The notes: generated by a model from the sequence alone, not told the origin. DNA of 64,000 bases from an uncultured Oscillospiraceae bacterium (GCA_958366985.1 CATXDC010000007.1:85879-149878); one strand, 5' to 3'. Counted from the first letter of the stretch, positions 43,275 to 51,972 are shown. A program made the numbers and translations.

Positions 43275-43303
43275 TAGACATTTAAGCCCTTGTGATATAT
43301 AAT
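43275..43303 (+). promoter_or_regulatory. Promoter of galE
   Basis: TAGACA, 17-base spacer, TATAAT. Confidence 0.7.
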
Positions 43304-43333
43304 AAGTTTAGAAATTATAAGGGGGTATTTTTA

Positions 43334-44350
43334 ATGGCAATTCTCGTAACAGGCGGAGCAGGATATATCGGCTCCCATACCTGCATAGAACTGCTTAACG
43401 CAGGCTATGAGGTAATTATACTTGATAATTTTTATAACAGCAAGCCGGAATCACTTAAAAGAATAAAAGAACTCAGCGGCAAGGACTTTAAGTTCTACGA
43501 ATGTGACATCAGAGACAAAGAGGGTCTGTGCAAAGTTTTCGAAAATGAAAAGGTTGAAGCAGTTATCCACTTTGCAGGACTCAAGGCTGTCGGCGAAAGC
43601 TGCGTAAAGCCTCTTGAATACTATGACAACAACGTTGGCGGAACCGTAACTCTTTGCGAAGTAATGCGTGACTACGGAGTAAAGAACATGGTTTTCAGCT
43701 CCTCAGCAACAGTTTACGGCATGAACAACGTTTCTCCTCTCCGTGAGGATATGCCTGCCGGCGGTACAACAAACCCCTACGGTACTACAAAGTACATGAT
43801 AGAGATAATCCTTCAGGATCTCTGCAAAGCAGACAAGGACTGGAGCGTATGTCTTCTCCGTTACTTTAACCCCATCGGCGCACACAAGAGCGGCCGCATC
43901 GGTGAAGATCCCAACGGAATCCCCAACAACCTCATGCCCTATATTTCACAGGTTGCCATCGGCAAGCTTCCCAGACTCAACGTTTACGGCAACGATTACG
44001 ACACCCACGACGGCACAGGCGTAAGAGATTACATCCACGTTGTTGACCTCGCACTTGGACATGTTAAGGCTGTTGAAAAAGTAGAGAGCACCAAGGGTGT
44101 AAATATCTATAACCTCGGTACAGGTGTAGGTTACAGCGTTCTCGATATAGTTAATGCTTTCGAGAAAGCATCAGGAGTAAAAATCCCCTATGTTATCGCT
44201 GACCGCCGTCCCGGAGATATCGCAACCTGTTATTCTGATCCCTCTAAGGCTCTCAAAGAGCTCGGCTGGAAAGCTGAAAGAGGAATTGAAGAGATGTGCG
44301 AGGATACCTGGCGCTGGCAGAAAAACAATCCCGACGGTTATCCCGACTAA
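43334..44350 (+). CDS. galE: UDP-glucose 4-epimerase
   Basis: A 338-residue short-chain dehydrogenase-like epimerase that interconverts UDP-glucose and UDP-galactose. AILVTGGAGYIGSHTCIELL binds NAD; SSATVYG holds the catalytic Ser/Thr and NPYGTTKYMIE the Tyr-x-x-x-Lys pair. RYFNPIGAHKSGRIGEDPNG and GVRDYIHVVDLA are typical GalE. ATG 43334 follows AAGGGGGTATTTTTA. Codon use is markedly more biased (ctc, aac, ggc) than in its neighbours, which suggests high expression. Confidence 0.97.
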   Translation: MAILVTGGAGYIGSHTCIELLNAGYEVIILDNFYNSKPESLKRIKELSGKDFKFYECDIRDKEGLCKVFENEKVEAVIHFAGLKAVGESCVKPLEYYDNNVGGTVTLCEVMRDYGVKNMVFSSSATVYGMNNVSPLREDMPAGGTTNPYGTTKYMIEIILQDLCKADKDWSVCLLRYFNPIGAHKSGRIGEDPNGIPNNLMPYISQVAIGKLPRLNVYGNDYDTHDGTGVRDYIHVVDLALGHVKAVEKVESTKGVNIYNLGTGVGYSVLDIVNAFEKASGVKIPYVIADRRPGDIATCYSDPSKALKELGWKAERGIEEMCEDTWRWQKNNPDGYPD

Positions 44351-44730
44351 GCGGACACGTCCGCTTTAAAGTCGCACACGAACTGACTGTGGCAAACGAC
44401 TATAGGTGCCTGCGGCGGATTGAATCCGCAAACATGACGCACACCAAGTGGCAGCGAGCATAAAATATAATCGCCTGCGTTTAGGTTTTTCCTGAACGCA
44501 GGTTTTTATTTGCAGTGTAACGCCGCATCCAAACCGCATAGCAAACTGAGTTCGCACCCAAGTCGCACAGCAGGTTAAACCTGCATATAGGCCGCACACG
44601 AACTGGCGGCGACGAGCAGCTATAAGTGCCTGCGGCGGATTGAACCCGCAAACATGACGCACACTAAGTGACAGCGAACATTAATATAATCACCTGCGTT
44701 TAGGTTTTCCTGAACGCAGGTTTTTATTTT
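44351..44730. repeat. Modular palindromic repeat block (two ~140-bp direct copies)
   Basis: Copy 1 (44371-44510) and copy 2 (44591-44730) are about 85-90% identical and each ends in the same CCTGCGTT...AACGCAGG hairpin with TTTTTATT. Short palindromes recur at 44351-44364, 44415-44429, 44541-44555, 44570-44584 and 44635-44649; matched members are 64-65 bp apart. The block is related, in reverse orientation, to 62375-62517. Open frames inside it are not coding. Confidence 0.85.
44474..44510 (+). terminator. Terminator-like hairpin of repeat copy 1 (likely galE terminator)
   Basis: CCTGCGTTTAGG, TTTTT, CCTGAACGCAGG, then TTTTTATTT. The same hairpin recurs at 44693-44730. Confidence 0.7.
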
Positions 44731-44828
44731 CTCAACTGACCAAACCTATCAATGTAATGCTGCATATAAATCTCACACTAATTGAAAGTAAAAAGGAACT
44801 TTCCTTTCTTGCTTTTCTATACTACCTA

Positions 44829-44881
44829 AAAAATCCGCCTGAGTCTGGGATATCCCATTTGCTCAGACGGATTTTTATTTT
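44829..44881. terminator. Bidirectional terminator after the GH43 gene
   Basis: AAAATCCGCCTGAG with CTCAGACGGATTTTTATTTT and an inner GGGATATCCC palindrome. Confidence 0.75.
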
Positions 44882-44941
44882 GTTGTCTTTTTTATATTCT
44901 GATTTCAATCAGATGTTATCAGCAGTAAACCCTTTAAAAAC

Positions 44942-45952
44942 TTATTTCCCGTAATGATTTACAAGTGCCTCATACTCACTGTCACTTATCTGAATAACCG
45001 AACCGTGACGTGGACTGAAATCCAGACTGTAATCGCTGGGTTTAAGACGCTTGAAATTCACCATATCCGTTGTCTGCTGCATGAGAAATCTGCCTTTGTT
45101 ATACGCATCCATCATCATGACATATGTATCGGTGCCGGATATATTATAAATCAGGCTGCCCTCTGTATTCTCAAAAAATGCCGATACTTCTTTGGGCTCT
45201 GTTTCCTTATAGGGGCCTGTCAGATTCTCCGAAACGGCAAGACAGATATTGCCTGCATCCTCATCTTTAAAATACATATAATATGTGCCGTCTTTAAAGA
45301 TAATATCCGCATCTATTCCGTCCTTACTGGTGGATGGTTCAAAAAGTATCTGCGGATCTGTTTCAAGTGTCTTGAAGTCCTTGGTGTATGCGTACCAGAT
45401 TATTGTTTTAGTCCACTGGTCAGTCTCTTCATTATGCTCACTGTTTGACCAGTAAAGCATATACATCCCCTTTTCGGAATCCCATATAGCCTGGGGAGCC
45501 CATGCCCTTACTGTATCTTCAAGACCGTAGTCCCTCATATCTATTAAAGCTTCATCGGTCCAGTTAATGAGATCCTTTGATTTCCATGAAATAATACAGT
45601 GATTTGACGCCCAGCCCGCTTCGCTTTTCATATCAGTACCTACAATGCGGTAATATCCGTCCTGATCTTTGAAAATATACGGGTCACGCACTGATTTTGT
45701 TCCGAGAGTCTGAGTGATAACCTCTTTATTTGAGTTAAGAGGAGTAAAATTATATCCGTCCTCTGAAACGGCAAAATGTATCCTCTCCTCTTCCGGTTCA
45801 TTGCCCACAAAGTAGCAGAAAAGATATTTTCCTCCACTACTCTGCGCCGGCTTCGCATAGTCAATTATTCCAAGGGAATAAAGTACAACCGGTACCGCAA
45901 TTGCAGCCGCAGCAAATACCACCGCTGCCGCAATAATGATTTTCTTTTTCAT
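44942..45952 (-). CDS. Membrane-anchored GH43-family glycosidase
   Basis: A 336-residue protein with an N-terminal membrane anchor or uncleaved signal (residues 4-30) and a five-bladed beta-propeller. The GH43 acidic triad is visible: Asp in SVRDPYIFKD, Asp in KDGIDADIIFKDG, Glu in NTEGSLIYN. AWAPQAIWDSEKGMYMLYWS is also typical. GH43 enzymes act on arabinan, xylan or galactan side chains; linkage specificity cannot be told. Likely extracellular. It stands alone, 66 bases from rarA. Confidence 0.85.
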   Translation of the reverse strand: MKKKIIIAAAVVFAAAAIAVPVVLYSLGIIDYAKPAQSSGGKYLFCYFVGNEPEEERIHFAVSEDGYNFTPLNSNKEVITQTLGTKSVRDPYIFKDQDGYYRIVGTDMKSEAGWASNHCIISWKSKDLINWTDEALIDMRDYGLEDTVRAWAPQAIWDSEKGMYMLYWSNSEHNEETDQWTKTIIWYAYTKDFKTLETDPQILFEPSTSKDGIDADIIFKDGTYYMYFKDEDAGNICLAVSENLTGPYKETEPKEVSAFFENTEGSLIYNISGTDTYVMMMDAYNKGRFLMQQTTDMVNFKRLKPSDYSLDFSPRHGSVIQISDSEYEALVNHYGK

Positions 45953-46018
45953 AAAAGCCCGCTCCTCATTTTAAATTTTTATCCGAAGCCTTTAAAGGCT
46001 ATCCGCCAAATTGATAGG

Positions 46019-47293
46019 TTAAAGCTTTTTCCCCTTTATTCTCTGCCAGTATTCCTTTGCCGCCTGTTCGTTTTTATTATCTCCGAACTCATAATATTTC
46101 CTGTCCTTTATAGCATCAGGCAGATACTGCTGCTCCACCCAGTGATTTGGGCAGTCTTGGGGATAAATATAAAACTGTCCCTTGTTCTGATTGTCCTCGC
46201 CGTCAAAGTGCTTATTCTGAAGCTGACGTGGAATGGGTCCCGAATATCCTCTTTTGATATCCGCCATAGCTTTATCGAGAGCCATATACGCTGAGTTGGA
46301 TTTCGGACTGTTGCAAACAAGTATAACCGCATCGGCAAGAGGTATTCTCGCTTCCGGAAGTCCCACCTGCAAAGCTGCATCCACAGCCGCTTTGACAATG
46401 GGAATTATCATGGGATAGGCAAGACCTACATCCTCACATGCACAAACCATGAGTCTTCGGCATGCACTTGCCATATCTCCGCCCTCTAAAAGCCTTGCAA
46501 GATAGTGAATTGCTGCATCAGGATCTGAGCCACGCATTGATTTCTGAAAAGCCGAAATCACATCATAATGCTCGTCGGAATCCTTATCGTATCTCATGGA
46601 GCTTCGCTGTGAAAGCTGTTTTGCAATTTCAAGAGTGACATATCTTCTGCCTGAGCCGTCAATGGGCGATGCCAAAGCACAAAGTTCCACCGTATTCATT
46701 GCTTTTCGCACATCGCCGCCGCAAGCGTAGGCGATATGCTTTGAAACTCCGTCTTCTACAATTATTTCTTCGTCACGTTCATTACGCAGAAACTCAAATC
46801 CACGTTCCACTGCCGGAATAACATCCTCTGCTTTGATTGCTTTAAACTCAAAGACCGTTGAACGGCTGAGCACTGCACTGTAAACATAAAAATACGGGTT
46901 CTCCGTAGTCGATGCAATCAAAGTTATCTTTCCGTTTTCTATATACTCAAGCAGTGACTGCTGCTGTTTTTTATTGAAATACTGTATCTCATCAAGATAT
47001 AGCAATATACCATTAGGAGCGGCAAATGTATCGAGCTCCGAAACAATTGCCTTAATATCTGCTGTTGAAGCATTGGTTCCGTTGAGCTTATGCAGCTTTC
47101 GGTTCGTTTTGGCGGCAATGATTCTTGCAAGAGTCGTCTTACCGCTTCCCGAAGGTCCGTAAAAAACCAGATTCGGAAGCTGTCCGGATTCTATTATATT
47201 TCTTAAAGCTTTGCCTTTTCCAAGTAAATGCTCCTGCCCTACCATTTCGTCAAGAGAGGCTGGACGGATTCTGTCCGCAAGAGGCGCCGACAT
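46019..47293 (-). CDS. rarA: Replication-associated recombination protein A (AAA+ ATPase)
   Basis: A 424-residue RarA/MgsA/WRNIP1-family ATPase acting at stalled replication forks. Walker A is FYGPSGSGKTTLARII (residues 45-59), Walker B ILLYLDEIQYF, sensor 1 IASTTENPYF, and the C-terminal tetramerisation region includes EGGDMASACRRLMVCACEDVGLAYP and SNSAYMALDKAM with HWVEQQYLPD near the end. The ATG follows GGAAAGAAGTGATTAA. Monocistronic, with a 395-base region to the peptide gene. Confidence 0.95.
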   Translation of the reverse strand: MSAPLADRIRPASLDEMVGQEHLLGKGKALRNIIESGQLPNLVFYGPSGSGKTTLARIIAAKTNRKLHKLNGTNASTADIKAIVSELDTFAAPNGILLYLDEIQYFNKKQQQSLLEYIENGKITLIASTTENPYFYVYSAVLSRSTVFEFKAIKAEDVIPAVERGFEFLRNERDEEIIVEDGVSKHIAYACGGDVRKAMNTVELCALASPIDGSGRRYVTLEIAKQLSQRSSMRYDKDSDEHYDVISAFQKSMRGSDPDAAIHYLARLLEGGDMASACRRLMVCACEDVGLAYPMIIPIVKAAVDAALQVGLPEARIPLADAVILVCNSPKSNSAYMALDKAMADIKRGYSGPIPRQLQNKHFDGEDNQNKGQFYIYPQDCPNHWVEQQYLPDAIKDRKYYEFGDNKNEQAAKEYWQRIKGKKL

Positions 47294-47604
47294 TTAATCA
47301 CTTCTTTCCGGGTTAAAGATATATAAATCAATGACTAATTAATATTAGTATAAATTAAGGAGGCAAAAATGTAAAGAATATCACAGCCTATGCAGAAACT
47401 TCCGATCAAGCCAAGAATTCAGTTACATAATTCAATAATTTCGGTATATCCTTTGTTTTATCAAAAAGTAAAGGGTAGAGATTAATTATTATTGCGGATT
47501 TTACTGCATTTTATAAAAAGTTTATGTTTTATTAGAAAAAAAGAGGTCCGTGTTCACAGTTTATTAACAAATTGTCGTTTTTCATCAAATATAATAAAAA
47601 TACA
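47294..47604. other. Intergenic region upstream of the peptide gene
   Basis: AT-rich, no gene seen. TATAAT at 47590-47595 is a probable -10 for the downstream leader and peptide; TTAACA at 47564-47569 is a possible -35 with a long 20-base spacer. Confidence 0.45.
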
Positions 47605-47664
47605 CAGGAAAGTTAAAGAAAATATCACATTTTGATATGTGACCATGCAGTATTTTCTTTCCTG
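47605..47664 (+). promoter_or_regulatory. Structured leader of the peptide gene
   Basis: Outer stem CAGGAAAG/CTTTCCTG, middle stem GAAAATA/TATTTTC and inner CACAT/ATGTG hairpin, all within 60 bases and starting about 10 bases after the -10 region. It ends 11 bases before the AGGAGG ribosome site. Confidence 0.6.
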
Positions 47665-47688
47665 AAAATTAAACAGGAGGATGGTAAA

Positions 47689-47805
47689 ATGCTTAGTTCT
47701 ATTTTTTCACTTGTGGAGAAGATTCTCGCTACCGCAGGCGCCGGTGAAGAGGCACAGAGAATAGTTTCTGCTGTATTTGACGGCATCCTTGGTATTCTTG
47801 GTTAA
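47689..47805 (+). CDS. 38-residue amphipathic peptide
   Basis: Encodes 38 residues: MLSSIFSLVEKILATAGA then GEEAQRIVSAVFDGILGILG. It has no leader-peptide cleavage site, no Cys, and reads as two amphipathic helices around a Gly-Ala-Gly-Glu turn with a hydrophobic GILGILG end. Size, sequence style and lack of a leader resemble beta-type phenol-soluble modulins and leaderless bacteriocins, but I do not recognise a family. AACAGGAGGATGGTAAA before the ATG is a strong ribosome site. The gene has a structured leader and a perfect terminator, so it is a dedicated single-gene unit. No transporter or immunity gene is adjacent. Confidence 0.72.
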   Translation: MLSSIFSLVEKILATAGAGEEAQRIVSAVFDGILGILG

Positions 47806-47816
47806 TTTTATATTTT

Positions 47817-47857
47817 AAAAGGACTTCTGCTTTTTATTGCAGAAGTCCTTTTTTATT
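47817..47857. terminator. Terminator of the peptide gene
   Basis: AAAAGGACTTCTGC, 8-base loop, GCAGAAGTCCTTTTTT: a perfect stem that also serves the convergent EEP gene. Confidence 0.92.
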
Positions 47858-47859
47858 TG

Positions 47860-48816
47860 CTATGATAAGCTGACATCGGTAAAAATCGGATAATGGTCTG
47901 AAAGCGGTGACAAATAACTGTCTGAAAGGATTCTGAAAGATTTTATTTCAGCTCCTCCGGTAAGGAAAATATGATCCCAGCATGGATCGTTTTCACCTAT
48001 TTCACTGCCGTACTTTCTGTTTTCAGTAAGATACTTTACATCCTCCAGCTGTTCGGAGACCTTTTTATAAATCGGCACTCCCGCAGATTCTCCTATATCT
48101 CCTTCCACCTCACAGGCATTGTAATCTCCGGCGGAGAAAATGGGACAGTTGTATTTCTCTGAAAGTTCATCAATGAAATTGAAAAGCTCATCGGCCTGAT
48201 TGAAAATTATCTCATATTCCTTTTCGGTATCCTTAAGACGCAGCGGATCAAAATGTGTTGAAATGGCGATAAAGCGCTTTCCGTCCTCTTTTGTTTCAAA
48301 TAAAGCCCAGGTAATGGCTCTGTGCTGAGGACCGTCGCCCTGAGAATATTTTACACGTCCGCTTTCAATTAAATTAAGTGTGTTTTTATTGTATATCATT
48401 GTGGTAAGACTTGTTCTTACCAGATCAAACCGTGGCTCTACAAATTCATATGTATCCCCTACGGTCTTTTCAAGACAGCTGTGCCAGTCGCTGCAAGCTT
48501 CCTGAAGAGCGGCAACATCGGGTTTATATTTATTGAGAACCTCTGCGAACATCAGCGCTCTCGATTTTACCGGAGTACCTCCCCAGCCTTTATAGCGCAC
48601 AAGAATATTTGCCGACATTATTCTGACATCGGCGCCGTTTGTGAGTTCAAATCCACCCGACTGCTCTATACCGTTCAAAAATTCTGAGGAAAGTGTCTGT
48701 CCGTTTAAGTTCGTACGGATTGCAGACGAAATCGGAAAATATGCTCCTATCGCTACAGCAGCTGCTGCTAAAACTGAAACAACCGGGATGACAATCTTTT
48801 TAGTTTTGTTTTTCAA
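47860..48816 (-). CDS. Anchored EEP-family phosphodiesterase, second copy
   Basis: A 318-residue protein with one N-terminal anchor (residues 8-32) and an extracytoplasmic EEP domain. VRIMSANILVRYKG, VAALQEACSDWH, AISTHFDPLRLKD, FSAGDYNACE and the terminal LSDHYPIFTDV provide metal ligands and the catalytic His. The Asn of GDLN is kept as GDYN. It is a distant paralogue of 7254-8165. The ATG follows AAAAGGAGGGTGAATATA. It has its own promoter. Confidence 0.83.
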   Translation of the reverse strand: MKNKTKKIVIPVVSVLAAAAVAIGAYFPISSAIRTNLNGQTLSSEFLNGIEQSGGFELTNGADVRIMSANILVRYKGWGGTPVKSRALMFAEVLNKYKPDVAALQEACSDWHSCLEKTVGDTYEFVEPRFDLVRTSLTTMIYNKNTLNLIESGRVKYSQGDGPQHRAITWALFETKEDGKRFIAISTHFDPLRLKDTEKEYEIIFNQADELFNFIDELSEKYNCPIFSAGDYNACEVEGDIGESAGVPIYKKVSEQLEDVKYLTENRKYGSEIGENDPCWDHIFLTGGAEIKSFRILSDSYLSPLSDHYPIFTDVSLS

Positions 48817-48847
48817 TTATATTCACCCTCCTTTTTACTGCAATTGA

Positions 48848-48877
48848 ATTATAGAATTTTACTTTTTCAAGCGTCAA
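48848..48877 (-). promoter_or_regulatory. Promoter of the second EEP gene
   Basis: Minus strand: TTGACG, 18-base spacer, TATAAT. Confidence 0.7.
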
Positions 48878-48935
48878 CATCACAGGTTAATTTAAGCAAC
48901 CACAGCATATATTAAACCAGTATTTCTATATAGAT

Positions 48936-48976
48936 ATAAAAATCAGTAGTGGCTTTAAATAAGCTGCTGCTGATTT
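48936..48976 (-). terminator. Terminator of the MmcQ/YjbR gene
   Basis: Minus strand: AATCAGCAGCAGCTT, ATTT loop, AAGCCACTACTGATT (two mismatches), then TTTATATC. Confidence 0.55.
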
Positions 48977-48992
48977 GTGTTTTAAACTTTAT

Positions 48993-49370
48993 TTACTTTT
49001 CGGTATTTTCAAGGAGTCTTTTCTGAACATATTTCGGCAGCTTTCCCGTTACGGTTTTATAGCTATGATCTGCCATTTCCAAAATCAGTTCATCGGGAAC
49101 CTCTCCATTAATGAGCAGAGTGTTGAAATAGGGCTGCTGTACGGGAGGGCAATGATATCCCCTGACTACTACTCCCGGAAAAAGGCTGCGGTAAAATTCA
49201 CCCGTCATGGCGTCGCAGTTAAAGGTCACGCTTTCTATTCCTTTTAATGTAAAAAACTGTGCAAAGATTTTCTTTTCCACCTTTATAACAGTGGGTTCAG
49301 GACCAAAGGGATGATCTATATATGCGCCGTTTTTCCTTAGACAATAGCTTATTATTTCTTCTGTTTTCAT
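48993..49370 (-). CDS. MmcQ/YjbR family protein
   Basis: A 125-residue protein of the MmcQ/YjbR (CyaY-like fold) family, often labelled DNA-binding without strong proof. ISYCLRKNGAYIDHPFGPEPTVIKV at the start, CDAMTGEFYRSLFPGVVVRGYH and the terminal MADHSYKTVTGKLPKYVQKRL are typical. Monocistronic. Confidence 0.85.
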   Translation of the reverse strand: MKTEEIISYCLRKNGAYIDHPFGPEPTVIKVEKKIFAQFFTLKGIESVTFNCDAMTGEFYRSLFPGVVVRGYHCPPVQQPYFNTLLINGEVPDELILEMADHSYKTVTGKLPKYVQKRLLENTEK

Positions 49371-49516
49371 TTTCTACGGCTCCTCTTAGAATTCAGCTTT
49401 CTCTTATTTAAATTATAAACAGCCCTCTTTACAGGGTCAATATTCTTTTCGCTGATCTGTTAAAATCCCCATTGGAACGATGCAGTTAAATGTGTGTTAA
49501 CCCTTTGTAAACTGCC

Positions 49517-49545
49517 TTGACTAAGCCATTTTGCTGATATATCCT
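49517..49545 (+). promoter_or_regulatory. Promoter of the gtrA-like operon
   Basis: TTGACT, 17-base spacer, TATCCT; 35 bases before the start codon. Confidence 0.5.
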
Positions 49546-49579
49546 AAATTTACTGAATGAAAAATAAGGAGAAATCATC

Positions 49580-50086
49580 ATGAGAGAAAAAGCAGTGCTG
49601 TTTGTTGATAATCACAAAGAAATCTGGAAATTTATTAAATTCACTTTTACAGGAGCCAGCACATCTATTCTTGAAATGGCAGTTTATGCACTTTTGCAGT
49701 ATGTTGTATTCAGTTCTTTACAGGGAGTTCCCGTTGAAGACAGTCCCATTCTTGCGTTCCTCGGAATAGAATACAAGGGTTATCTTTACTCATATCTCAT
49801 TTCCGCAATCATCGGATATGCTGCCGCTTACATAATGAATCGTAAGCTTACCTTTAAATCTGACGCAAACCCTCTTGTTTCTACAATTCTTTACGCTATA
49901 ATGGTAGTATGCACCATTACATTTAATACTTGGTTCGGTGCATTCCTCGGTACATGGATTACAAACAACGGCTGGAACAATTTTTGGGTTGATATGCTTG
50001 TAAAGCTCATAGTCATGACTCTTCCTACAATCTGGACTTATCCACTGAGCCGTTTTGTCATCCACAGAAGAAAGTGCGAGGCATAA
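49580..50086 (+). CDS. GtrA-like membrane protein
   Basis: A 168-residue protein with four membrane helices of the GtrA family, whose members flip or move lipid-linked sugars for cell-wall glycosylation. FIKFTFTGASTSILEMAVYALLQ, IGYAAAYIMNRKLTFKS and the terminal YPLSRFVIHRRK are typical. An insert of about 20 residues follows helix 1. The ATG follows AATAAGGAGAAATCATC. First of a three-gene run with the HAD and MBL genes. Confidence 0.85.
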   Translation: MREKAVLFVDNHKEIWKFIKFTFTGASTSILEMAVYALLQYVVFSSLQGVPVEDSPILAFLGIEYKGYLYSYLISAIIGYAAAYIMNRKLTFKSDANPLVSTILYAIMVVCTITFNTWFGAFLGTWITNNGWNNFWVDMLVKLIVMTLPTIWTYPLSRFVIHRRKCEA

Positions 50087-50132
50087 TAAAGCGGATAACA
50101 AAGGTTCCGCAAAGATGAAAGAGGGATAATAA

Positions 50133-50963
50133 TTGATAAAACTTGCAGCAACAGATCTTGACGGAACATTGATATCTTCAAGCGGCGAAATTAGCAATGA
50201 AAACTTTGAGGCTATGGAAAATGCCGTGAACAACGGGTTATATGTAGTTCCCACAACGGGACGCAGCTTTTACGAAATGCCTGAGAGCCTCAGAGAGAAA
50301 AAGACATATACCCATTGCATTTGTTCAAACGGAGCGGTAATATTCGACCGTGACGGAAAAGAGATATGGAAGAGCACCTTTTCCAAAGCAGAAACCATGG
50401 AGCTTTTTAGTATCCTTTCCGAATACGACACAATGATTGAGGTATATACTAAAGGTACTCCGGTAACGGAAAAATCAAAGCTCACAAAGGAAGCCTACAT
50501 TCACTACCGTGTTGAGGAAAACTATCACGATGTTCTCACTGCTACAAGAAAGGGAACAGAAAATCTCGAATCCTTTCTTACTGAAAACGATGAAGGCGCC
50601 GAAATGTTCAACATCTTTTTCAGCGATATGGGTGAAAGAAAGGAAGCCTTTGAGAGAATAGGAAAACTCAATAACGTAGAGCTTACCACTTCAATGGAAA
50701 GCAATATGGAAATATTACAGCGCAGCGTAAACAAGGGCAGTTCATTGACAATGCTTTGTGAAAAGCTTAATGTAAAAAAAGAAGAGGTCATGGCAATGGG
50801 AGACAGCCGAAACGATTTGACTTTGCTCAGTGCGGCAGGAACAGCTCTTGCCGTAGCAAATGCCTGTGATGACCTTAAACAAGTTGCCGATGAGGTAATT
50901 TGCAGCTGCGACGAAAGCGCAATGGCTTATGCCCTTAGCCGTTTTGTACAGGGGGAAAAATAA
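50133..50963 (+). CDS. Cof-type HAD-superfamily phosphatase
   Basis: A 276-residue hydrolase with a type IIB cap, usually acting on sugar phosphates or similar. KLAATDLDGTLISSSG has the catalytic DxD, VVPTTGRSF motif II, and VMAMGDSRNDLTLLSAAG motif IV. The start is TTG 50133 with GAGGG upstream. It overlaps nothing and ends five bases before the MBL gene. Confidence 0.9.
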   Translation: MIKLAATDLDGTLISSSGEISNENFEAMENAVNNGLYVVPTTGRSFYEMPESLREKKTYTHCICSNGAVIFDRDGKEIWKSTFSKAETMELFSILSEYDTMIEVYTKGTPVTEKSKLTKEAYIHYRVEENYHDVLTATRKGTENLESFLTENDEGAEMFNIFFSDMGERKEAFERIGKLNNVELTTSMESNMEILQRSVNKGSSLTMLCEKLNVKKEEVMAMGDSRNDLTLLSAAGTALAVANACDDLKQVADEVICSCDESAMAYALSRFVQGEK

Positions 50964-50967
50964 ATTT

Positions 50968-51903
50968 ATGTTAGGTCAGACTTCAGACAAAATACATTTT
51001 CTTGATACAGGTCATTCCGACTGCATAATACTTGAAAGCGACGGCAGATTTGCAATGATCGACGCCGCAGAGGACAGTGATTTTCCGGCAGATAAGCCCC
51101 ATCTTAATTTGCAGGGTTATGAAGAAAAGGTTGTGGATTATCTTTTAAGTAACTGCCGTGGACGTGACGGAAAAGTTACCCTGGACTTTGTAGTAGCTAC
51201 CCATGCACATTCCGACCACATAGGCGGTTTTGATACGGTAATCATGCATCCGGAAATCAGCGTCAAAAAAGCATATCTCAAAGAGTATAATGCAGACAAA
51301 GTGTTCATAATGGAGCGTATGCGCTGGGACAATCAGGAAGTATACGACCAGATGGTAAACGCTGTCAAAGAGAGAAATGTAGAGTGGATTAAAGAGTTTG
51401 ACCACAGCAAGGAAACCCTTGGGAACTTCAGTGTGACATTTTTCAACGGTTCACCGAGAAAACGTTTTATGAAGTATGGTGAAAACATAAATTCCGTAGT
51501 TACCCTTGTAGAAAAGGAGGATACAAGGGTGCTCCTTGCGGGAGATCTTAACTATAAAGACGGCGATGAACGCAGAATTGCAAAAGAGATAGGAAAAGTG
51601 CATTTGCTTAAAGTGGGACATCACGGATACTTCGGTTCAACATCTCTTTTCTGGGCAAAAAAACTTTCTCCCAAATATGCAGTTATAACAAATTCTCAGA
51701 GCCGCATTTTCCCCGACGTCCGTTTTAAGCTTGAGAAAATAGCACATTCGGAGCTTCACTTTACCGCAGACGAAAAGGGAGTGACAGCTTATATCGGTTC
51801 AAACGGCGATATAAACATGAGAAGCGGCATGATAAGCACCTCTTTATCATCAGGTAAACCCATGCCCTTAGGCGGAAAAGGCTTAGCTTATGCAGTTAAG
51901 TAA
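50968..51903 (+). CDS. Metallo-beta-lactamase-fold hydrolase (ComEC-like C-terminal type)
   Basis: A 311-residue cytoplasmic MBL-fold protein. IHFLDTGHSDCIILESDGRFAMIDA opens the fold, THAHSDHIGGFD is the metal motif, VLLAGDLNYKDGDE holds the Asp ligand and KVGHHGYFGSTS the last His. It resembles the free-standing relatives of the ComEC nuclease domain. ATG 50968 is chosen with GGGGG upstream; the frame runs back into the HAD gene. Confidence 0.83.
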   Translation: MLGQTSDKIHFLDTGHSDCIILESDGRFAMIDAAEDSDFPADKPHLNLQGYEEKVVDYLLSNCRGRDGKVTLDFVVATHAHSDHIGGFDTVIMHPEISVKKAYLKEYNADKVFIMERMRWDNQEVYDQMVNAVKERNVEWIKEFDHSKETLGNFSVTFFNGSPRKRFMKYGENINSVVTLVEKEDTRVLLAGDLNYKDGDERRIAKEIGKVHLLKVGHHGYFGSTSLFWAKKLSPKYAVITNSQSRIFPDVRFKLEKIAHSELHFTADEKGVTAYIGSNGDINMRSGMISTSLSSGKPMPLGGKGLAYAVK

Positions 51904-51931
51904 CATAAAATATATTTTTACAGTAATTTTT

Positions 51932-51962
51932 AAGAGCCATGGAAAATCCATGGCTCTTTTTG
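51932..51962 (+). terminator. Terminator of the gtrA-HAD-MBL run
   Basis: AAGAGCCATGGA, AAA, TCCATGGCTCTTTTTG. Confidence 0.85.
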
Positions 51963-51972
51963 CTGGATGCAT

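Noticed and set aside
44366..44662. 98-codon minus-strand frame rich in Cys and Arg
   Set aside because: Lies wholly in the palindromic repeat block and ends in its hairpins; the repeat explains it.
44351..44730. Possible CRISPR array from regular ~64-bp spacing
   Set aside because: The conserved parts and the variable palindromes alternate, but there are no unique spacers of constant length, no cas genes, and units are degenerate.
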